54,995 nt of DNA from positions 1-54,995 of the forward strand of contig QBZZ01000013.1 of NCBI GenBank assembly GCA_003282145.1, read 5' to 3'. The translations under genes were made by a program, and so were the position numbers. Below are positions 1 through 8,494 of the stretch, one piece after another; position 1 is the first letter of the stretch; the number at the start of each line of letters is the position of its first letter. Source of the DNA: SAR116 cluster bacterium AG-337-N21. GTDB taxonomy: Bacteria; Pseudomonadota; Alphaproteobacteria; Puniceispirillales; Marisalimonadaceae. The notes under the pieces are model-generated. The model saw only the letters and a list, made by a program, of their open reading frames with translations, was not told the origin of the DNA and did not search any database.

Positions 1-59
1 TTCCATCAAAGTCCCAAATGGCTCTTGAACTTTCGAAAAAACTAGAAAGTATTAAATAG
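1..59 (+). CDS. C-terminal tail of an unidentified gene (5' end outside window)
   Basis: Reading frame 3 stays open from the window edge to a TAG at 57-59 and encodes a 18-residue lysine-rich helical-looking tail ending ELSKKLESIK. It stops one base before the stop codon of the convergent yciB gene, the same tight convergent spacing seen throughout this window, which makes a real gene end plausible. Too little is present to name the product. In many alphaproteobacteria yciB lies beside ftsY, but this tail does not look like the end of FtsY. Confidence 0.4.
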   Translation, partial: PSKSQMALELSKKLESIK

Positions 60-60
60 T

Positions 61-618
61 TTAGTCTTTTTTAATCTGATGTTTTTGCATTATTGGTAAT
101 GATAGTAGACCGAAACCAAGAGACAAAACCGGAATACCAAAGGCTTTAAAAGAGACCCATTGATCAGTTGTTAAATTACGCCAAGCTATTTCATTAGCGA
201 TAGCCATGATAATAAACATGCCAACCCATAACCAAGTCAGCTTGTTCCAACCTTCTAAATCTAAATTCACTGCAGATTTCATAATAGCAGCTAAAGGATT
301 TTTACCTAAAATTTTTCCTGATGCAAGGATGCCAGCTATTATTATAGACACAATAGTGGGTTTTATCTTTATAAAAAACTCATCATCAAAAAAAATTGTT
401 AATCCACCAAAAAAAACAACTGCAACACATCCAGCTGCAGCCATCATTGGTATATTTTTAAACCAATACCATGAGAGAATAAGAGAAAATAGAGTACTTA
501 CAACTAAAACTGCAGTACCTGCCATTATCCCATAAAAATAATTTACTCCAAAAAACAACAATAAAGGTCCCATTTCTAATATAGACCTATATCCCTCTTT
601 TTTATTAACTTCCTCCAA
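61..618 (-). CDS. yciB: YciB / intracellular septation protein A family, inner membrane protein
   Basis: This is a polytopic inner-membrane protein of the YciB/IspA family, linked in other bacteria to envelope and septum synthesis; its biochemical activity is unknown. About 185 residues, typical of the family, with five hydrophobic segments and the family-like GPLLLFFGVNY near the N terminus, a central GKNPL and a late NEIAWR motif. I place the start at the TTG at 618 rather than the upstream TTG at 624. The Shine-Dalgarno AGGAGG (630-625) ends six bases before 618 but directly abuts 624. That AGGAGG overlaps the dusA stop codon, so the two genes are probably translationally coupled, with dusA upstream. 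The 3' end faces a partial plus-strand gene with a one-base gap. Confidence 0.85.
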   Translation of the reverse strand: MEEVNKKEGYRSILEMGPLLLFFGVNYFYGIMAGTAVLVVSTLFSLILSWYWFKNIPMMAAAGCVAVVFFGGLTIFFDDEFFIKIKPTIVSIIIAGILASGKILGKNPLAAIMKSAVNLDLEGWNKLTWLWVGMFIIMAIANEIAWRNLTTDQWVSFKAFGIPVLSLGFGLLSLPIMQKHQIKKD

Positions 619-628
619 CTGCAACCTC

Positions 629-1633
629 CTAGGCTAAAATCAAACTTTTACTATGTATAAATTCTTCTATATTGTCTGTCGCCAACCTTAAAATATCTCC
701 ATTTTTTGAAAATCTTGTATCCTCACTTAAAATTCGCCTCCATTCTTTAGCACCAGGAAGGGAGTTATACAAACCTAAAATATGTCTAGTAACTGAATGA
801 ACAGGACCTTCTTCTTTTTTCATAAACTTATCTATGTAATCTGCCATTTCCATGGCAACTTTATATCTAGATTTAATCTTTTCTTCACTATTAAACACAA
901 TTCTATCTATAAAAGATAATATATATGGATTTTTATATACCTCTCTACCAATCATAAACCCATCTAGTGCAAACTTCTTTACTAATTCTTGGCCTTCTTT
1001 TATAGATCTAATACCGCCATTAATAACAATTTTTAAATCAGGTCTTCTTTTTTTTAATAGTCCAACCCTATTATAATTTAAAGGAGGTATTTCTCTATTT
1101 TGTTTTGGACTTAGACCATTTAAAAGTGCTTTTCTAGCATGGATCACAAACAAATCGATACCATTTTCAGATACTTCATCAATGAATTCATCTAGTCCTT
1201 GCACCTCGTGCATATCATCAACACCAATCCTACATTTTATAGTTATAGGTATTTGACAATTATTTTTTATAATTTTTACGCATTCAGCAACTAGTTTAGG
1301 ATTCTTCATTAGGCATGCACCAAAAGCACCATTCTGCACTCTATTAGATGGGCAACCAATATTTAGGTTAATTTTGGAGTAGCCATAATCTTGTCCATAC
1401 TGCGCAGCCAAGGCTAATTTTTTTGGATTATTACCTCCCAATTGAAGAACACAAGGTAACTCGTCTTTATTAAAGTTTAATAATTTTTCACGAGGGCCAT
1501 ATATTATAGCATCTGCAGAAATCATTTCAGTATATAAAGTTGAACAATTAGACATAAGTCTAAAAAAATATCTACAATGTTTATCTGTCCATTCCATCAT
1601 TGGAGCAACAGAAAATTTTTCGTCAAATGCCAC
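629..1633 (-). CDS. dusA: tRNA-dihydrouridine(20/20a) synthase DusA
   Basis: Flavoenzyme that reduces uridine to dihydrouridine in the D-loop of tRNA using NADPH. The 334-residue protein has the DusA-type N terminus (SVAPMMEWTDKHCRYF), the FMN-binding TIM-barrel core and the active-site cysteine C94 in NIGCPSNRVQNGAFGACLM. Further FMN/phosphate contacts appear at IKCRIGVDD, HARKA and INGGI. The EWTDKHCRYFFRL motif is typical of DusA rather than DusB or DusC. Starts at a GTG. It precedes yciB, and its TAG stop lies within the yciB ribosome binding site. No promoter could be picked out in the 140-base AT-rich gap upstream. Confidence 0.95.
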   Translation of the reverse strand: MAFDEKFSVAPMMEWTDKHCRYFFRLMSNCSTLYTEMISADAIIYGPREKLLNFNKDELPCVLQLGGNNPKKLALAAQYGQDYGYSKINLNIGCPSNRVQNGAFGACLMKNPKLVAECVKIIKNNCQIPITIKCRIGVDDMHEVQGLDEFIDEVSENGIDLFVIHARKALLNGLSPKQNREIPPLNYNRVGLLKKRRPDLKIVINGGIRSIKEGQELVKKFALDGFMIGREVYKNPYILSFIDRIVFNSEEKIKSRYKVAMEMADYIDKFMKKEEGPVHSVTRHILGLYNSLPGAKEWRRILSEDTRFSKNGDILRLATDNIEEFIHSKSLILA

Positions 1634-1702
1634 AATACTATCTATAATATATAAAAATCATAATAAGTTATTTACAATATTTAAAAAAAATATCCAACAT
1701 TT

Positions 1703-1914
1703 ATAAAATTACTTAAGCCTCTTAATAATTATTCATTCATAGAAATTTAATTTTTGGAGACGATAGTACTTTGTTAATGATGACTATGTTTTTTCTTTTT
1801 AATGGTGTTTATTTTTGCTTTTACCGGCATTTCTAATAATATTGTACCAGCATTTTGAAAAGTAAATCTAACTTTATATTTATTCATAACCTTAAGAGGC
1901 TTAAGTAATTTTAT
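1703..1914. repeat. 23-bp perfect inverted repeat spanning the 3' end of the PCuAC gene
   Basis: Bases 1703-1725, in the spacer beyond the stop of the PCuAC gene, are the exact reverse complement of 1892-1914, inside the coding region (codons around residues 117-125). Each arm has a core CTTAAGCCTCTTAA, which is itself nearly palindromic, plus ten flanking bases that are not. In the minus-strand transcript the 3' UTR arm could pair with the coding arm and enclose the last part of the gene including the stop codon. Origin and function are unknown; a local inverted duplication or an RNA structure are both possible. Confidence 0.8.
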
Positions 1915-2265
1915 GAACATTATATGAAAACTACCTGGTCTAAAAATTAATTTTGAATTAGCCTTTATAGTTATACCCTTATCCACATGTTTCATTTTCA
2001 TGATGTCATTTTCAATAGTTATATTGTGTAATTCGGTTTTTTCTGAAAAATTCGATACTAAATGAATTAAGTGTTCATCTTTTTTATTTGTATTTTCAAT
2101 TGTCAAATAGCCTGAAGTTATTTTTTGATGAGCAAATACTTCATTAATCTTAAGATTAGAAAAGACCAAGCCATTAATACTAATTGTTTCTGAAAAACAA
2201 GTTGAAGATATTGTAAATAAAATAACCAGAAATAAGATTTTATAAATATAATGAAATAGCGACAT
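1774..2265 (-). CDS. Periplasmic PCu(A)C-type copper chaperone
   Basis: Small exported protein of the PCuAC family (DUF461), which binds Cu(I) in the periplasm and delivers it to the CuA site of cytochrome c oxidase subunit II, usually together with Sco1. The 163-residue sequence opens with a hydrophobic signal segment (about residues 8-25). It carries the expected ligand spacing H80-x10-M91-x22-H114-x-M116, followed by a predicted beta-rich domain. The C terminus ends in a lysine/histidine tail (KKKHSHH) that could bind metal. A full aa3 oxidase operon with CtaG lies 28 kb away in this window, but no sco gene was seen. One arm of a 23-bp inverted repeat lies inside its 3' portion. Confidence 0.85.
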   Translation of the reverse strand: MSLFHYIYKILFLVILFTISSTCFSETISINGLVFSNLKINEVFAHQKITSGYLTIENTNKKDEHLIHLVSNFSEKTELHNITIENDIMKMKHVDKGITIKANSKLIFRPGSFHIMFIKLLKPLKVMNKYKVRFTFQNAGTILLEMPVKAKINTIKKKKHSHH

Positions 2266-2351
2266 AGATTTTTATCCATAACTAAATTAAATTATGCTAT
2301 AAATCTTTGATGCGTTGGTGTCAAACTCTACATAGGTAATAAAATAGTTGT

Positions 2352-3857
2352 ATGCAATTATCCCAAAACCCGATTACAAAAATCATCAATGATAAGCTAA
2401 AATTCAAGGATTGTAACAATCTAAGTAATCTTATTTTTGATCAACAAAGAATTGCTGAGTTTCAGTTTGAATTTCAAAGTCTTAAAGTAGATATAACAAG
2501 ACAGAACCTAGACAAAGAAATTAAAGATGATCTAATTAATCTTGCTAAAAAAGCAAATATTAAGTCAAAAATTAAAAGAATGATGTCAGGAGCAAAAATA
2601 AATCGCTCCGAAAACCGATCGGTTGATCATTTCAATCTTAGAAAAAAAGAACGTTTTGAAACAAAAGAATGGAAAAATCTTATTAATTTTGCGAAAGTAA
2701 TTTTAAATAAAAAATCATTCAAAAGTATTGTAAATGTTGGCATTGGGGGATCTGACTTAGGACCATTAATGGTCAATCAAGCACTAAAAAGTTTTTATAA
2801 AGGACCTAAGGTTTTTTATATTTCAAATATTGACCCAATAAATCTCATTGAAGTATTTGAGAAATGTGACCCTAAAACTACTTTATTTATAATAACGTCT
2901 AAAAGCTTTGGAACTCTTGAAACTCTTGAAAATGCAAAAATTATACATAATTGGCTCACAGAGAGTAACGTTAATTTAAATGATGCAATGGTGGCTGTTA
3001 CTTCATCTGAAAAAAAAGCTAGGAAATGGGGATTTAAAAAATCTAATATTTTTCATATTTCTGAAAATATTGGAGGGAGATACTCATTATGGTCTTCAGT
3101 AGGAATGTCGATTTTGTGTGGTTTAGGAGAAGATAATTATAAGAAATTTTTGAATGGCGCTCAAATAATGGATCAACATTTTGTAAATGAGGAAATTGAG
3201 AGCAATATTCCGATTATTTTAGCTTTACTTAGAATATGGAACCGAAATTTTTTGAATCGAAATAACCACTGTATTGTTCCATATACTGACAGTCTTTCTA
3301 AATTGCCTGCCTGGGCACAACAGTTAGAAATGGAAAGTAATGGAAAAAGTGTTGATGTACAAGGTCAACCTTTACAAATGCCAGCAAGTCCAATTATTTG
3401 GGGAGAAGTTGGTACTAATGCTCAGCATAGTTTTTTCCAATTTTTACACCAAGGCTTGGAAACCACCCCAGTAGATATACTTATACCTCGTAAGCCAATA
3501 AAAGACACTAAATTTAGTCATATTGTTAGTAATCATAAACATTTAGTTATAAATGCAGTTGCTCAAGCAGAAGCGTTAGCTATTGGCTCAGTAGATTTAG
3601 CTAATGCAAATAAAAACTTTCCAGGGAATCGGCCATCTACAATTATAAGTTGGGATGAAAATAATCCATTTTCCATTGGAATGTTAATTTCGCTATATGA
3701 AAATATTACAATTGCATCTGGATTTTTATGGAACATTAATAGTTTTGACCAGTGGGGAGTAGAGCTTGGTAAAAGTACTGCTAATAAAATTTCTAATGAT
3801 GACGGGTATGAAGAATTAAGTCCCTCTGCCAGGGAATTTTTACAAAAGCAATTATAG
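2352..3857 (+). CDS. pgi: Glucose-6-phosphate isomerase
   Basis: Interconverts glucose-6-phosphate and fructose-6-phosphate in the cytoplasm. At 501 residues it is near the usual bacterial length. Visible signatures are GIGGSDLGPLM (about 130-140), the sugar-phosphate loop TSKSFGTLET, the ENIGGRYSLWSSVG motif (about 238-251), the catalytic glutamate in MESNGKS (about 335-341) and the histidine in NAQHSFFQFLHQG. It is divergent from the PCuAC gene and followed by a 125-base gap, so it is probably transcribed alone. TTGATG/TACATA-like hexamers precede it, but they are weak. Confidence 0.97.
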   Translation: MQLSQNPITKIINDKLKFKDCNNLSNLIFDQQRIAEFQFEFQSLKVDITRQNLDKEIKDDLINLAKKANIKSKIKRMMSGAKINRSENRSVDHFNLRKKERFETKEWKNLINFAKVILNKKSFKSIVNVGIGGSDLGPLMVNQALKSFYKGPKVFYISNIDPINLIEVFEKCDPKTTLFIITSKSFGTLETLENAKIIHNWLTESNVNLNDAMVAVTSSEKKARKWGFKKSNIFHISENIGGRYSLWSSVGMSILCGLGEDNYKKFLNGAQIMDQHFVNEEIESNIPIILALLRIWNRNFLNRNNHCIVPYTDSLSKLPAWAQQLEMESNGKSVDVQGQPLQMPASPIIWGEVGTNAQHSFFQFLHQGLETTPVDILIPRKPIKDTKFSHIVSNHKHLVINAVAQAEALAIGSVDLANANKNFPGNRPSTIISWDENNPFSIGMLISLYENITIASGFLWNINSFDQWGVELGKSTANKISNDDGYEELSPSAREFLQKQL

Positions 3858-3982
3858 AAATAGGTTTGTTTTCTTAAAATTTTAAAAATTTACAAATTTG
3901 ACTTTTACTTCTAAGAATTAAGTGAGCTTTCGAGTATATACGTTTATAATAAAATTAGCTTTATAAAATAGAGAAAAATAAA

Positions 3983-5485
3983 ATGACACAAACTGTAAGA
4001 AATTTAATTAACAATAATGATGATGAGAGTATTGCGATTTCATCGAGTGATGGTAGTAAAATCAAGTACTCAGACTTGAAAAAACATGTTTTTGAAATAT
4101 CTGGGCAACTTAGCGAAAAAGGTTTTCTAAATTCAGATAGAGCAGCGATTGTTCTCCCAAATGGGCCTGAGATGGCGACAACTTTTTTAGCTGTAGCAAG
4201 TTATATGTCTGCTGCGCCACTAAACCCATCTTACAAGTTTAATGAATATGAATTTTATTTAAAAGATTTAATGCCTAAAATCGTAATTGTGGAAAAGAAT
4301 AGCAGTAATCCTGTTGTTGAAGCCGCGAAAAAATTAGGTATAGAAGTATGTGAAATAAAAAAAATAGATAATGCGCCAACTGGAATATTTAATCTTTATG
4401 ATGAAAGTTCTAGTTTTGAATTATCTAAAGAAACATATGAGGCTCTAGTACTTCATACATCTGGAACTACATCTAGACCTAAAGTAGTGCCTTTGACAAA
4501 TAAAAATATTTATTCTTCTGCAGTAAATATTTCAAATTCTCTTAAATTGAACTCTGAGGATCATTGTTATAATATTATGCCTCTTTTTCATATACACGGC
4601 TTAATTGCAATATTGTGTTCATCAATATTTTCAGGAGCCTCAGTTTATGCAAGTGACGGTTTTAATGCATTAAAGTTTTTAGATATAGCAAAAAAAGAAA
4701 AAATATCTTGGTATTCAGGGGTTCCTACTATGCATCAAGGAATATTGATGAGGGCAAAGAAAAATATAAAACTTGCAGAAAACCTCTCACTGAGATTTAT
4801 AAGATCATCCTCAGCATCTTTACCACCAGCCGTTTTTGAAGAATTAAAAGAAGTTTTTAAAACAACTGTTATTGAAGCTTATGGAATGACTGAAGCATCT
4901 CACCAAATGACGTCAAATCCAATGCCTCCTCAGATTCAAAAAGCTGGATTTGTTGGAAAACCTGCGGGTCCTGAAGTGTGTATAATGGATGCCGATGGAA
5001 ACATCCAGAAAAATTGTCATGAGGGAGAAGTTTGTATTAGGGGTGATAATGTAACTACTGGTTACGAAAACAATGATGAAGCTAATAAATCTTCGTTTAT
5101 TAATGGCTGGTTTAGAACTGGTGACCAAGGGTTCTTTGATAATGATGGTTATTTAAAAATTTCCGGAAGATTAAAAGAAATTATCAATCGTGGAGGCGAA
5201 AAAGTGTCTCCTCTAGAAATAGATAATATATTAATGGAACATGAATCAATTGAACAAGTTGTTACTTTTGGGGTAAAGGATAAGTTACTAGGAGAAGCTA
5301 TAGGCGCTGCCATTGTCCTAAAAAATGAGAAAAAATGTTCTGAACTTGAAATTAAAAGTTATGCTCGAAGTCATCTAGCTGATTTTAAAGTTCCCAAATA
5401 TATAAGTTTTTTAAAAGAGATACCCAAAGGAGCCACTGGTAAACTTCAAAGGATAGGTCTTGCTGAAAAACTCGGCTTAGAATAG
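3983..5485 (+). CDS. AMP-forming acyl-CoA synthetase (ANL superfamily)
   Basis: Adenylate-forming ligase that activates a carboxylic acid to its CoA thioester using ATP. The 500-residue protein has the P-loop LHTSGTTSRPK (158-167), the A5 motif YGMTEASH (about 300), the hinge/A8 region GRLKEIINRGGEKVSPLEID and the C-terminal catalytic lysine in PKGATGKLQR. The length and the short, soluble N-terminal domain resemble the oxalyl-CoA synthetase/Pcs60 group more than long-chain FadD, but substrate cannot be read from sequence. TATAAT at 3945-3950 is a candidate -10 with no convincing -35. The next gene, a panE-like reductase, starts nine bases downstream, so the two probably share a transcript. 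Confidence 0.88.
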   Translation: MTQTVRNLINNNDDESIAISSSDGSKIKYSDLKKHVFEISGQLSEKGFLNSDRAAIVLPNGPEMATTFLAVASYMSAAPLNPSYKFNEYEFYLKDLMPKIVIVEKNSSNPVVEAAKKLGIEVCEIKKIDNAPTGIFNLYDESSSFELSKETYEALVLHTSGTTSRPKVVPLTNKNIYSSAVNISNSLKLNSEDHCYNIMPLFHIHGLIAILCSSIFSGASVYASDGFNALKFLDIAKKEKISWYSGVPTMHQGILMRAKKNIKLAENLSLRFIRSSSASLPPAVFEELKEVFKTTVIEAYGMTEASHQMTSNPMPPQIQKAGFVGKPAGPEVCIMDADGNIQKNCHEGEVCIRGDNVTTGYENNDEANKSSFINGWFRTGDQGFFDNDGYLKISGRLKEIINRGGEKVSPLEIDNILMEHESIEQVVTFGVKDKLLGEAIGAAIVLKNEKKCSELEIKSYARSHLADFKVPKYISFLKEIPKGATGKLQRIGLAEKLGLE

Positions 5486-5494
5486 GAAATTAAT

Positions 5495-6511
5495 ATGATT
5501 AACATTTGCGTATTTGGTGCCGGAGCAATAGGTGGCTATATTGGATGCTGCTTAAGTAAAGCTGGAGCAAACGTCTCATTGATAGCTAGGGGTCCTCACA
5601 AAGAAGCCATTAAAAAAAATGGTTTAACCTTAATTTCAAATAACAAATCAGAAACATTTAAATTGAAAGTCACTGAAAACCCAAGTGAATTAGGTACACA
5701 AGACTATATAATTATTGGTGTTAAAGCTCATGCAATTTCAGGGATCGTTAATCAATTAAAACCCCTTTTGAATGACAACACTGCTATTTTATCCGCAGTT
5801 AATGGATTACCATGGTGGTATTTTTATAAATCTAACACAGGTACAAAACTCGAAAATACTCACATAGACTCAGTAGATCCCCATGGAATTATCTGGAAAA
5901 CTCTTAATCCAAAACGAGCATTAGGATGCGTTGTTTATCCAGCATGCGAAATTAAAAAGCCAGGCACAATAAAGCATATAGAAGGAAATAGATTTAGCCT
6001 TGGTGAACCAAATGGAATAAATTCAGAAAGATTAAAGATATTATCTGATCTATTTATAAAAGGTGGGCTAAAAGCTCCTCAAAAAAAGAATTTGAGAGAT
6101 GAAATTTGGATTAAACTTTGGGGGAATTGTTCTTTTAATCCTATAAGCGCTATTACTGGAGCAAGCTTAGATGTTATAGGTAATGATCCAAGTTCAAGAT
6201 TATTGATAAAAGAAATGATGGAGGAGTGCCAAAGAGTTGGTAAAGCAATTGGAGTTAACTTCAGTGTAACAATTGAAAAACGGATTGATGGTGCATCATC
6301 TATAATTGGCCATAAGCCTTCAACACGACAAGATATTGAAATGAAACGACCTTTGGAAATTGACCCTATCATGAGCGCAATTATAGAAATTGGAACAAAA
6401 CTAAATATATCAACACCAATGTTAAAACATATGAATGGAATACTTAAATTAAAAGCTGATTATTTAGGCTTATATAAAAGAAGCCAACTAATAGAGAATT
6501 TAACAATTTAA
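5495..6511 (+). CDS. panE: Ketopantoate reductase family protein (2-dehydropantoate 2-reductase)
   Basis: NADPH-dependent reductase of the ApbA/PanE family; the classical member reduces 2-dehydropantoate to pantoate for coenzyme A synthesis. The 338-residue protein has the Rossmann motif GAGAIGGYIG (8-17), the active-site lysine region IIGVKAHAI (about 73-81) and a C-terminal helical domain with the conserved WIKLWGNCSFNPISAITGA stretch. Ribosome binding site AGGAAA precedes the ATG. It is co-directional with the upstream acyl-CoA synthetase. This family contains many paralogues of other specificity, so the pantoate assignment is likely but not proven. Its last 12 bases overlap the convergent DUF1491 gene. 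Confidence 0.82.
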   Translation: MINICVFGAGAIGGYIGCCLSKAGANVSLIARGPHKEAIKKNGLTLISNNKSETFKLKVTENPSELGTQDYIIIGVKAHAISGIVNQLKPLLNDNTAILSAVNGLPWWYFYKSNTGTKLENTHIDSVDPHGIIWKTLNPKRALGCVVYPACEIKKPGTIKHIEGNRFSLGEPNGINSERLKILSDLFIKGGLKAPQKKNLRDEIWIKLWGNCSFNPISAITGASLDVIGNDPSSRLLIKEMMEECQRVGKAIGVNFSVTIEKRIDGASSIIGHKPSTRQDIEMKRPLEIDPIMSAIIEIGTKLNISTPMLKHMNGILKLKADYLGLYKRSQLIENLTI

Positions 6512-6850
6512 ATTTTGAAAAGGATTTCTTCCTTCTTTGTCTTCAATTTCTACTATCCAACAATCGCTATCTATTTCTATTTCTTTAGTAATTCTTTTAT
6601 CTATGTCGATGTTTTGTAATTTTTTTTCTGGATATAAATTCACAAATTCTACAACATCATTCTCATTAATTAAATCATATTTCAAATTACGTGTGAAAAG
6701 CTTTGCATAGCCATCTAGCGTGTCAACTTTAACAAAAATAGCACCAGCTTCACTATCACCTCTTTTAGTAACATAAGCGTTGGTAAAATTTCGTTCGGCC
6801 GCTCTTATACCTGCATTTATAAGTATTTCTGATTTTAATTCAATTATCAT
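6500..6850 (-). CDS. DUF1491-type small conserved protein
   Basis: A 116-residue soluble protein that resembles the alphaproteobacterial DUF1491 family: an early LKSEILINAGIRAAE segment, then the conserved RRGD-like block KRGDSEAGAIFVKVDTLDG and a C-terminal aromatic stretch (DCWIVEIEDKEGRNPF). No function is established for the family. It follows sdhAF4 on the same strand, an arrangement common near rsmB in alphaproteobacteria. The 3' end overlaps the end of panE by 12 bases on the opposite strand, so the two mRNAs are antisense to each other there. Confidence 0.7.
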   Translation of the reverse strand: MIIELKSEILINAGIRAAERNFTNAYVTKRGDSEAGAIFVKVDTLDGYAKLFTRNLKYDLINENDVVEFVNLYPEKKLQNIDIDKRITKEIEIDSDCWIVEIEDKEGRNPFQNLNC

Positions 6851-6868
6851 TACTAGAGTATCGTCAGT

Positions 6869-7033
6869 TTAAAAATCTGAGCATCTTCCTGCTTTTTCCC
6901 AATCTCCATATCTAGTTGGTTCCAATCCCTTAGGACCTCCTTTTTCTTTGGGAACAGTTTTATCCTCGAACACATTCTCGTTTGAATCATTTTCTTCTTT
7001 TTGTTTACTTAATTTTGTAATTTTACTATCCAT
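6869..7033 (-). CDS. sdhAF4: Succinate dehydrogenase assembly factor 4 (DUF1674)
   Basis: Very short protein whose C-terminal block GGPKGLEPTRYGDWEKAGRCSDF is the diagnostic signature of the SdhAF4/DUF1674 family. In eukaryotes and bacteria this family binds flavinated SdhA and promotes its assembly with SdhB. I choose the ATG at 7033 (54 residues) because AAGGA lies about ten bases upstream. A longer TTG start at 7057 would place that AAGGA inside the coding region. The N-terminal half is charged and low complexity, as in homologues. It is divergent from rsmB, its usual neighbour. Confidence 0.85.
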   Translation of the reverse strand: MDSKITKLSKQKEENDSNENVFEDKTVPKEKGGPKGLEPTRYGDWEKAGRCSDF

Positions 7034-7110
7034 AAGTATAATTTCCTTATTAGCCAATATCTAAATAATTTACATAATATTTATTATTAATACAAATACA
7101 AGGCAGTAGT

Positions 7111-8490
7111 TTGATAGATCAAAAAACACCTAACAGCAAAAAAAAAATAAATAAGACTGTAAGACTTGTAGCATTGGAAATTTGGATACTTGTTTTTTAC
7201 AAGAATAAAAAGTTTGACGATATCATTAAAAAATCTTTTGACTTTAATAAATTAGATAAACGAGACAAATCTTTTCTATTTTTACTTATAAACACATGTA
7301 TGAGAAGGCATAACCAAGCTCAAAAAATTTATAATAAATACTCAAGGTTTGGGATAAAGAAAAAAAATCGTTACTTAAATGGCATTTTAGTTATTTCTAC
7401 AATTCAATTAATTTGGCTGAATATAGCCCCTTATGCAGTTTTAAATGAAGCAGTAAATCAAGCTAAAATTTATATTGGTGACAAACAATCTAAGCTCGTA
7501 AATGCAATTCTGCGTAAAATAGTTTCAAATAAAAATAATTGTTTGAACTTCATTCCTGAAGATAAATACAACCTACCAGAATGGCTATTAAAAAGTTGGA
7601 TATCTTCATATGGTGAAAAAAATGTCAATGAAATAGCAAAAATAGCCATGGAACCACCACCACTAGATATAGTTATTTCAAATAAAATGAAAGAGAGTGA
7701 ATTGGAGCAATTTCAACTCAATATCTCAGGTGAAAAAATCTTGCCTAATGTAATAAGATCTAATTTTAAAGAGTCAGTTGAAAGTTTACCAGGATTTTCT
7801 GATGGTGTGTGGTGGATACAAGATGCGGCGTCTCAGATACCCTGTAATTTATTATTGTCTAAAATAAAACAACATTTTTCTCAATCTATTGATTCTATTA
7901 AGATAGTAGACATGTGTTGCGCTCCAGGAGGAAAAACAGCTCAACTTTTAGATAATAAATTAGACGTTGTATCTATTGAAAAAAATAAATTGAGGTCTCA
8001 TAAATTTAAAGAAAATATGAAGCGACTTAACTTTAATCCCAATTTAATTAATGCTAAAGCAGAAGATTATCTACCAAACTTTAAACCTGATGTTATTTTA
8101 ATTGACGCTCCCTGTTCTGCAACAGGCACGATTAGAAAAAATCCAGATATTTTTATTAAACCAGCACCAATCAATTTAGACGACTTAATTTTAACTCAAG
8201 ATAATATCTTAAATAATGCTTCAAATATATTGAAAAAAAATGGATTAATTATGTATGTTACATGCTCTCTTCAAAAAATTGAAGGTGAAAGAAGGATTGA
8301 AAATTTTTTAAAAAAAAATCAAAGTTTTTCCGTTGTACCATTTATTTCTAGTGATTATCCTATGATTAGCGATTGTATAACTAAAGAAGGCTTCATAAGA
8401 ATCCTTCCAAATTATTTTAATTTTAATTCTGATGATGTTATGAATGGATCAGATGGTTTTTTTATCGCATTAGTTAAAATGGAAAATTAA
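7111..8490 (+). CDS. rsmB: 16S rRNA m5C967 methyltransferase RsmB (Fmu/Sun)
   Basis: SAM-dependent RNA cytosine-5 methyltransferase acting on C967 of 16S rRNA. The N-terminal 140 residues form the NusB-like RNA-binding domain (VRLVALEIW, then DKRDKSFLF). The catalytic domain follows, with SAM motif I VDMCCAPGGKTAQLLD, motif IV DAPCSATGTIRKNPD and the motif VI catalytic cysteine in YVTCSLQKIEGE. The 459-residue length is normal. The start is TTG at 7111 with AAGG seven bases upstream; no ATG lies early enough to keep the NusB-like domain. The heparinase-like gene follows after four bases. Confidence 0.93.
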   Translation: MIDQKTPNSKKKINKTVRLVALEIWILVFYKNKKFDDIIKKSFDFNKLDKRDKSFLFLLINTCMRRHNQAQKIYNKYSRFGIKKKNRYLNGILVISTIQLIWLNIAPYAVLNEAVNQAKIYIGDKQSKLVNAILRKIVSNKNNCLNFIPEDKYNLPEWLLKSWISSYGEKNVNEIAKIAMEPPPLDIVISNKMKESELEQFQLNISGEKILPNVIRSNFKESVESLPGFSDGVWWIQDAASQIPCNLLLSKIKQHFSQSIDSIKIVDMCCAPGGKTAQLLDNKLDVVSIEKNKLRSHKFKENMKRLNFNPNLINAKAEDYLPNFKPDVILIDAPCSATGTIRKNPDIFIKPAPINLDDLILTQDNILNNASNILKKNGLIMYVTCSLQKIEGERRIENFLKKNQSFSVVPFISSDYPMISDCITKEGFIRILPNYFNFNSDDVMNGSDGFFIALVKMEN

Positions 8491-8494
8491 TTCT

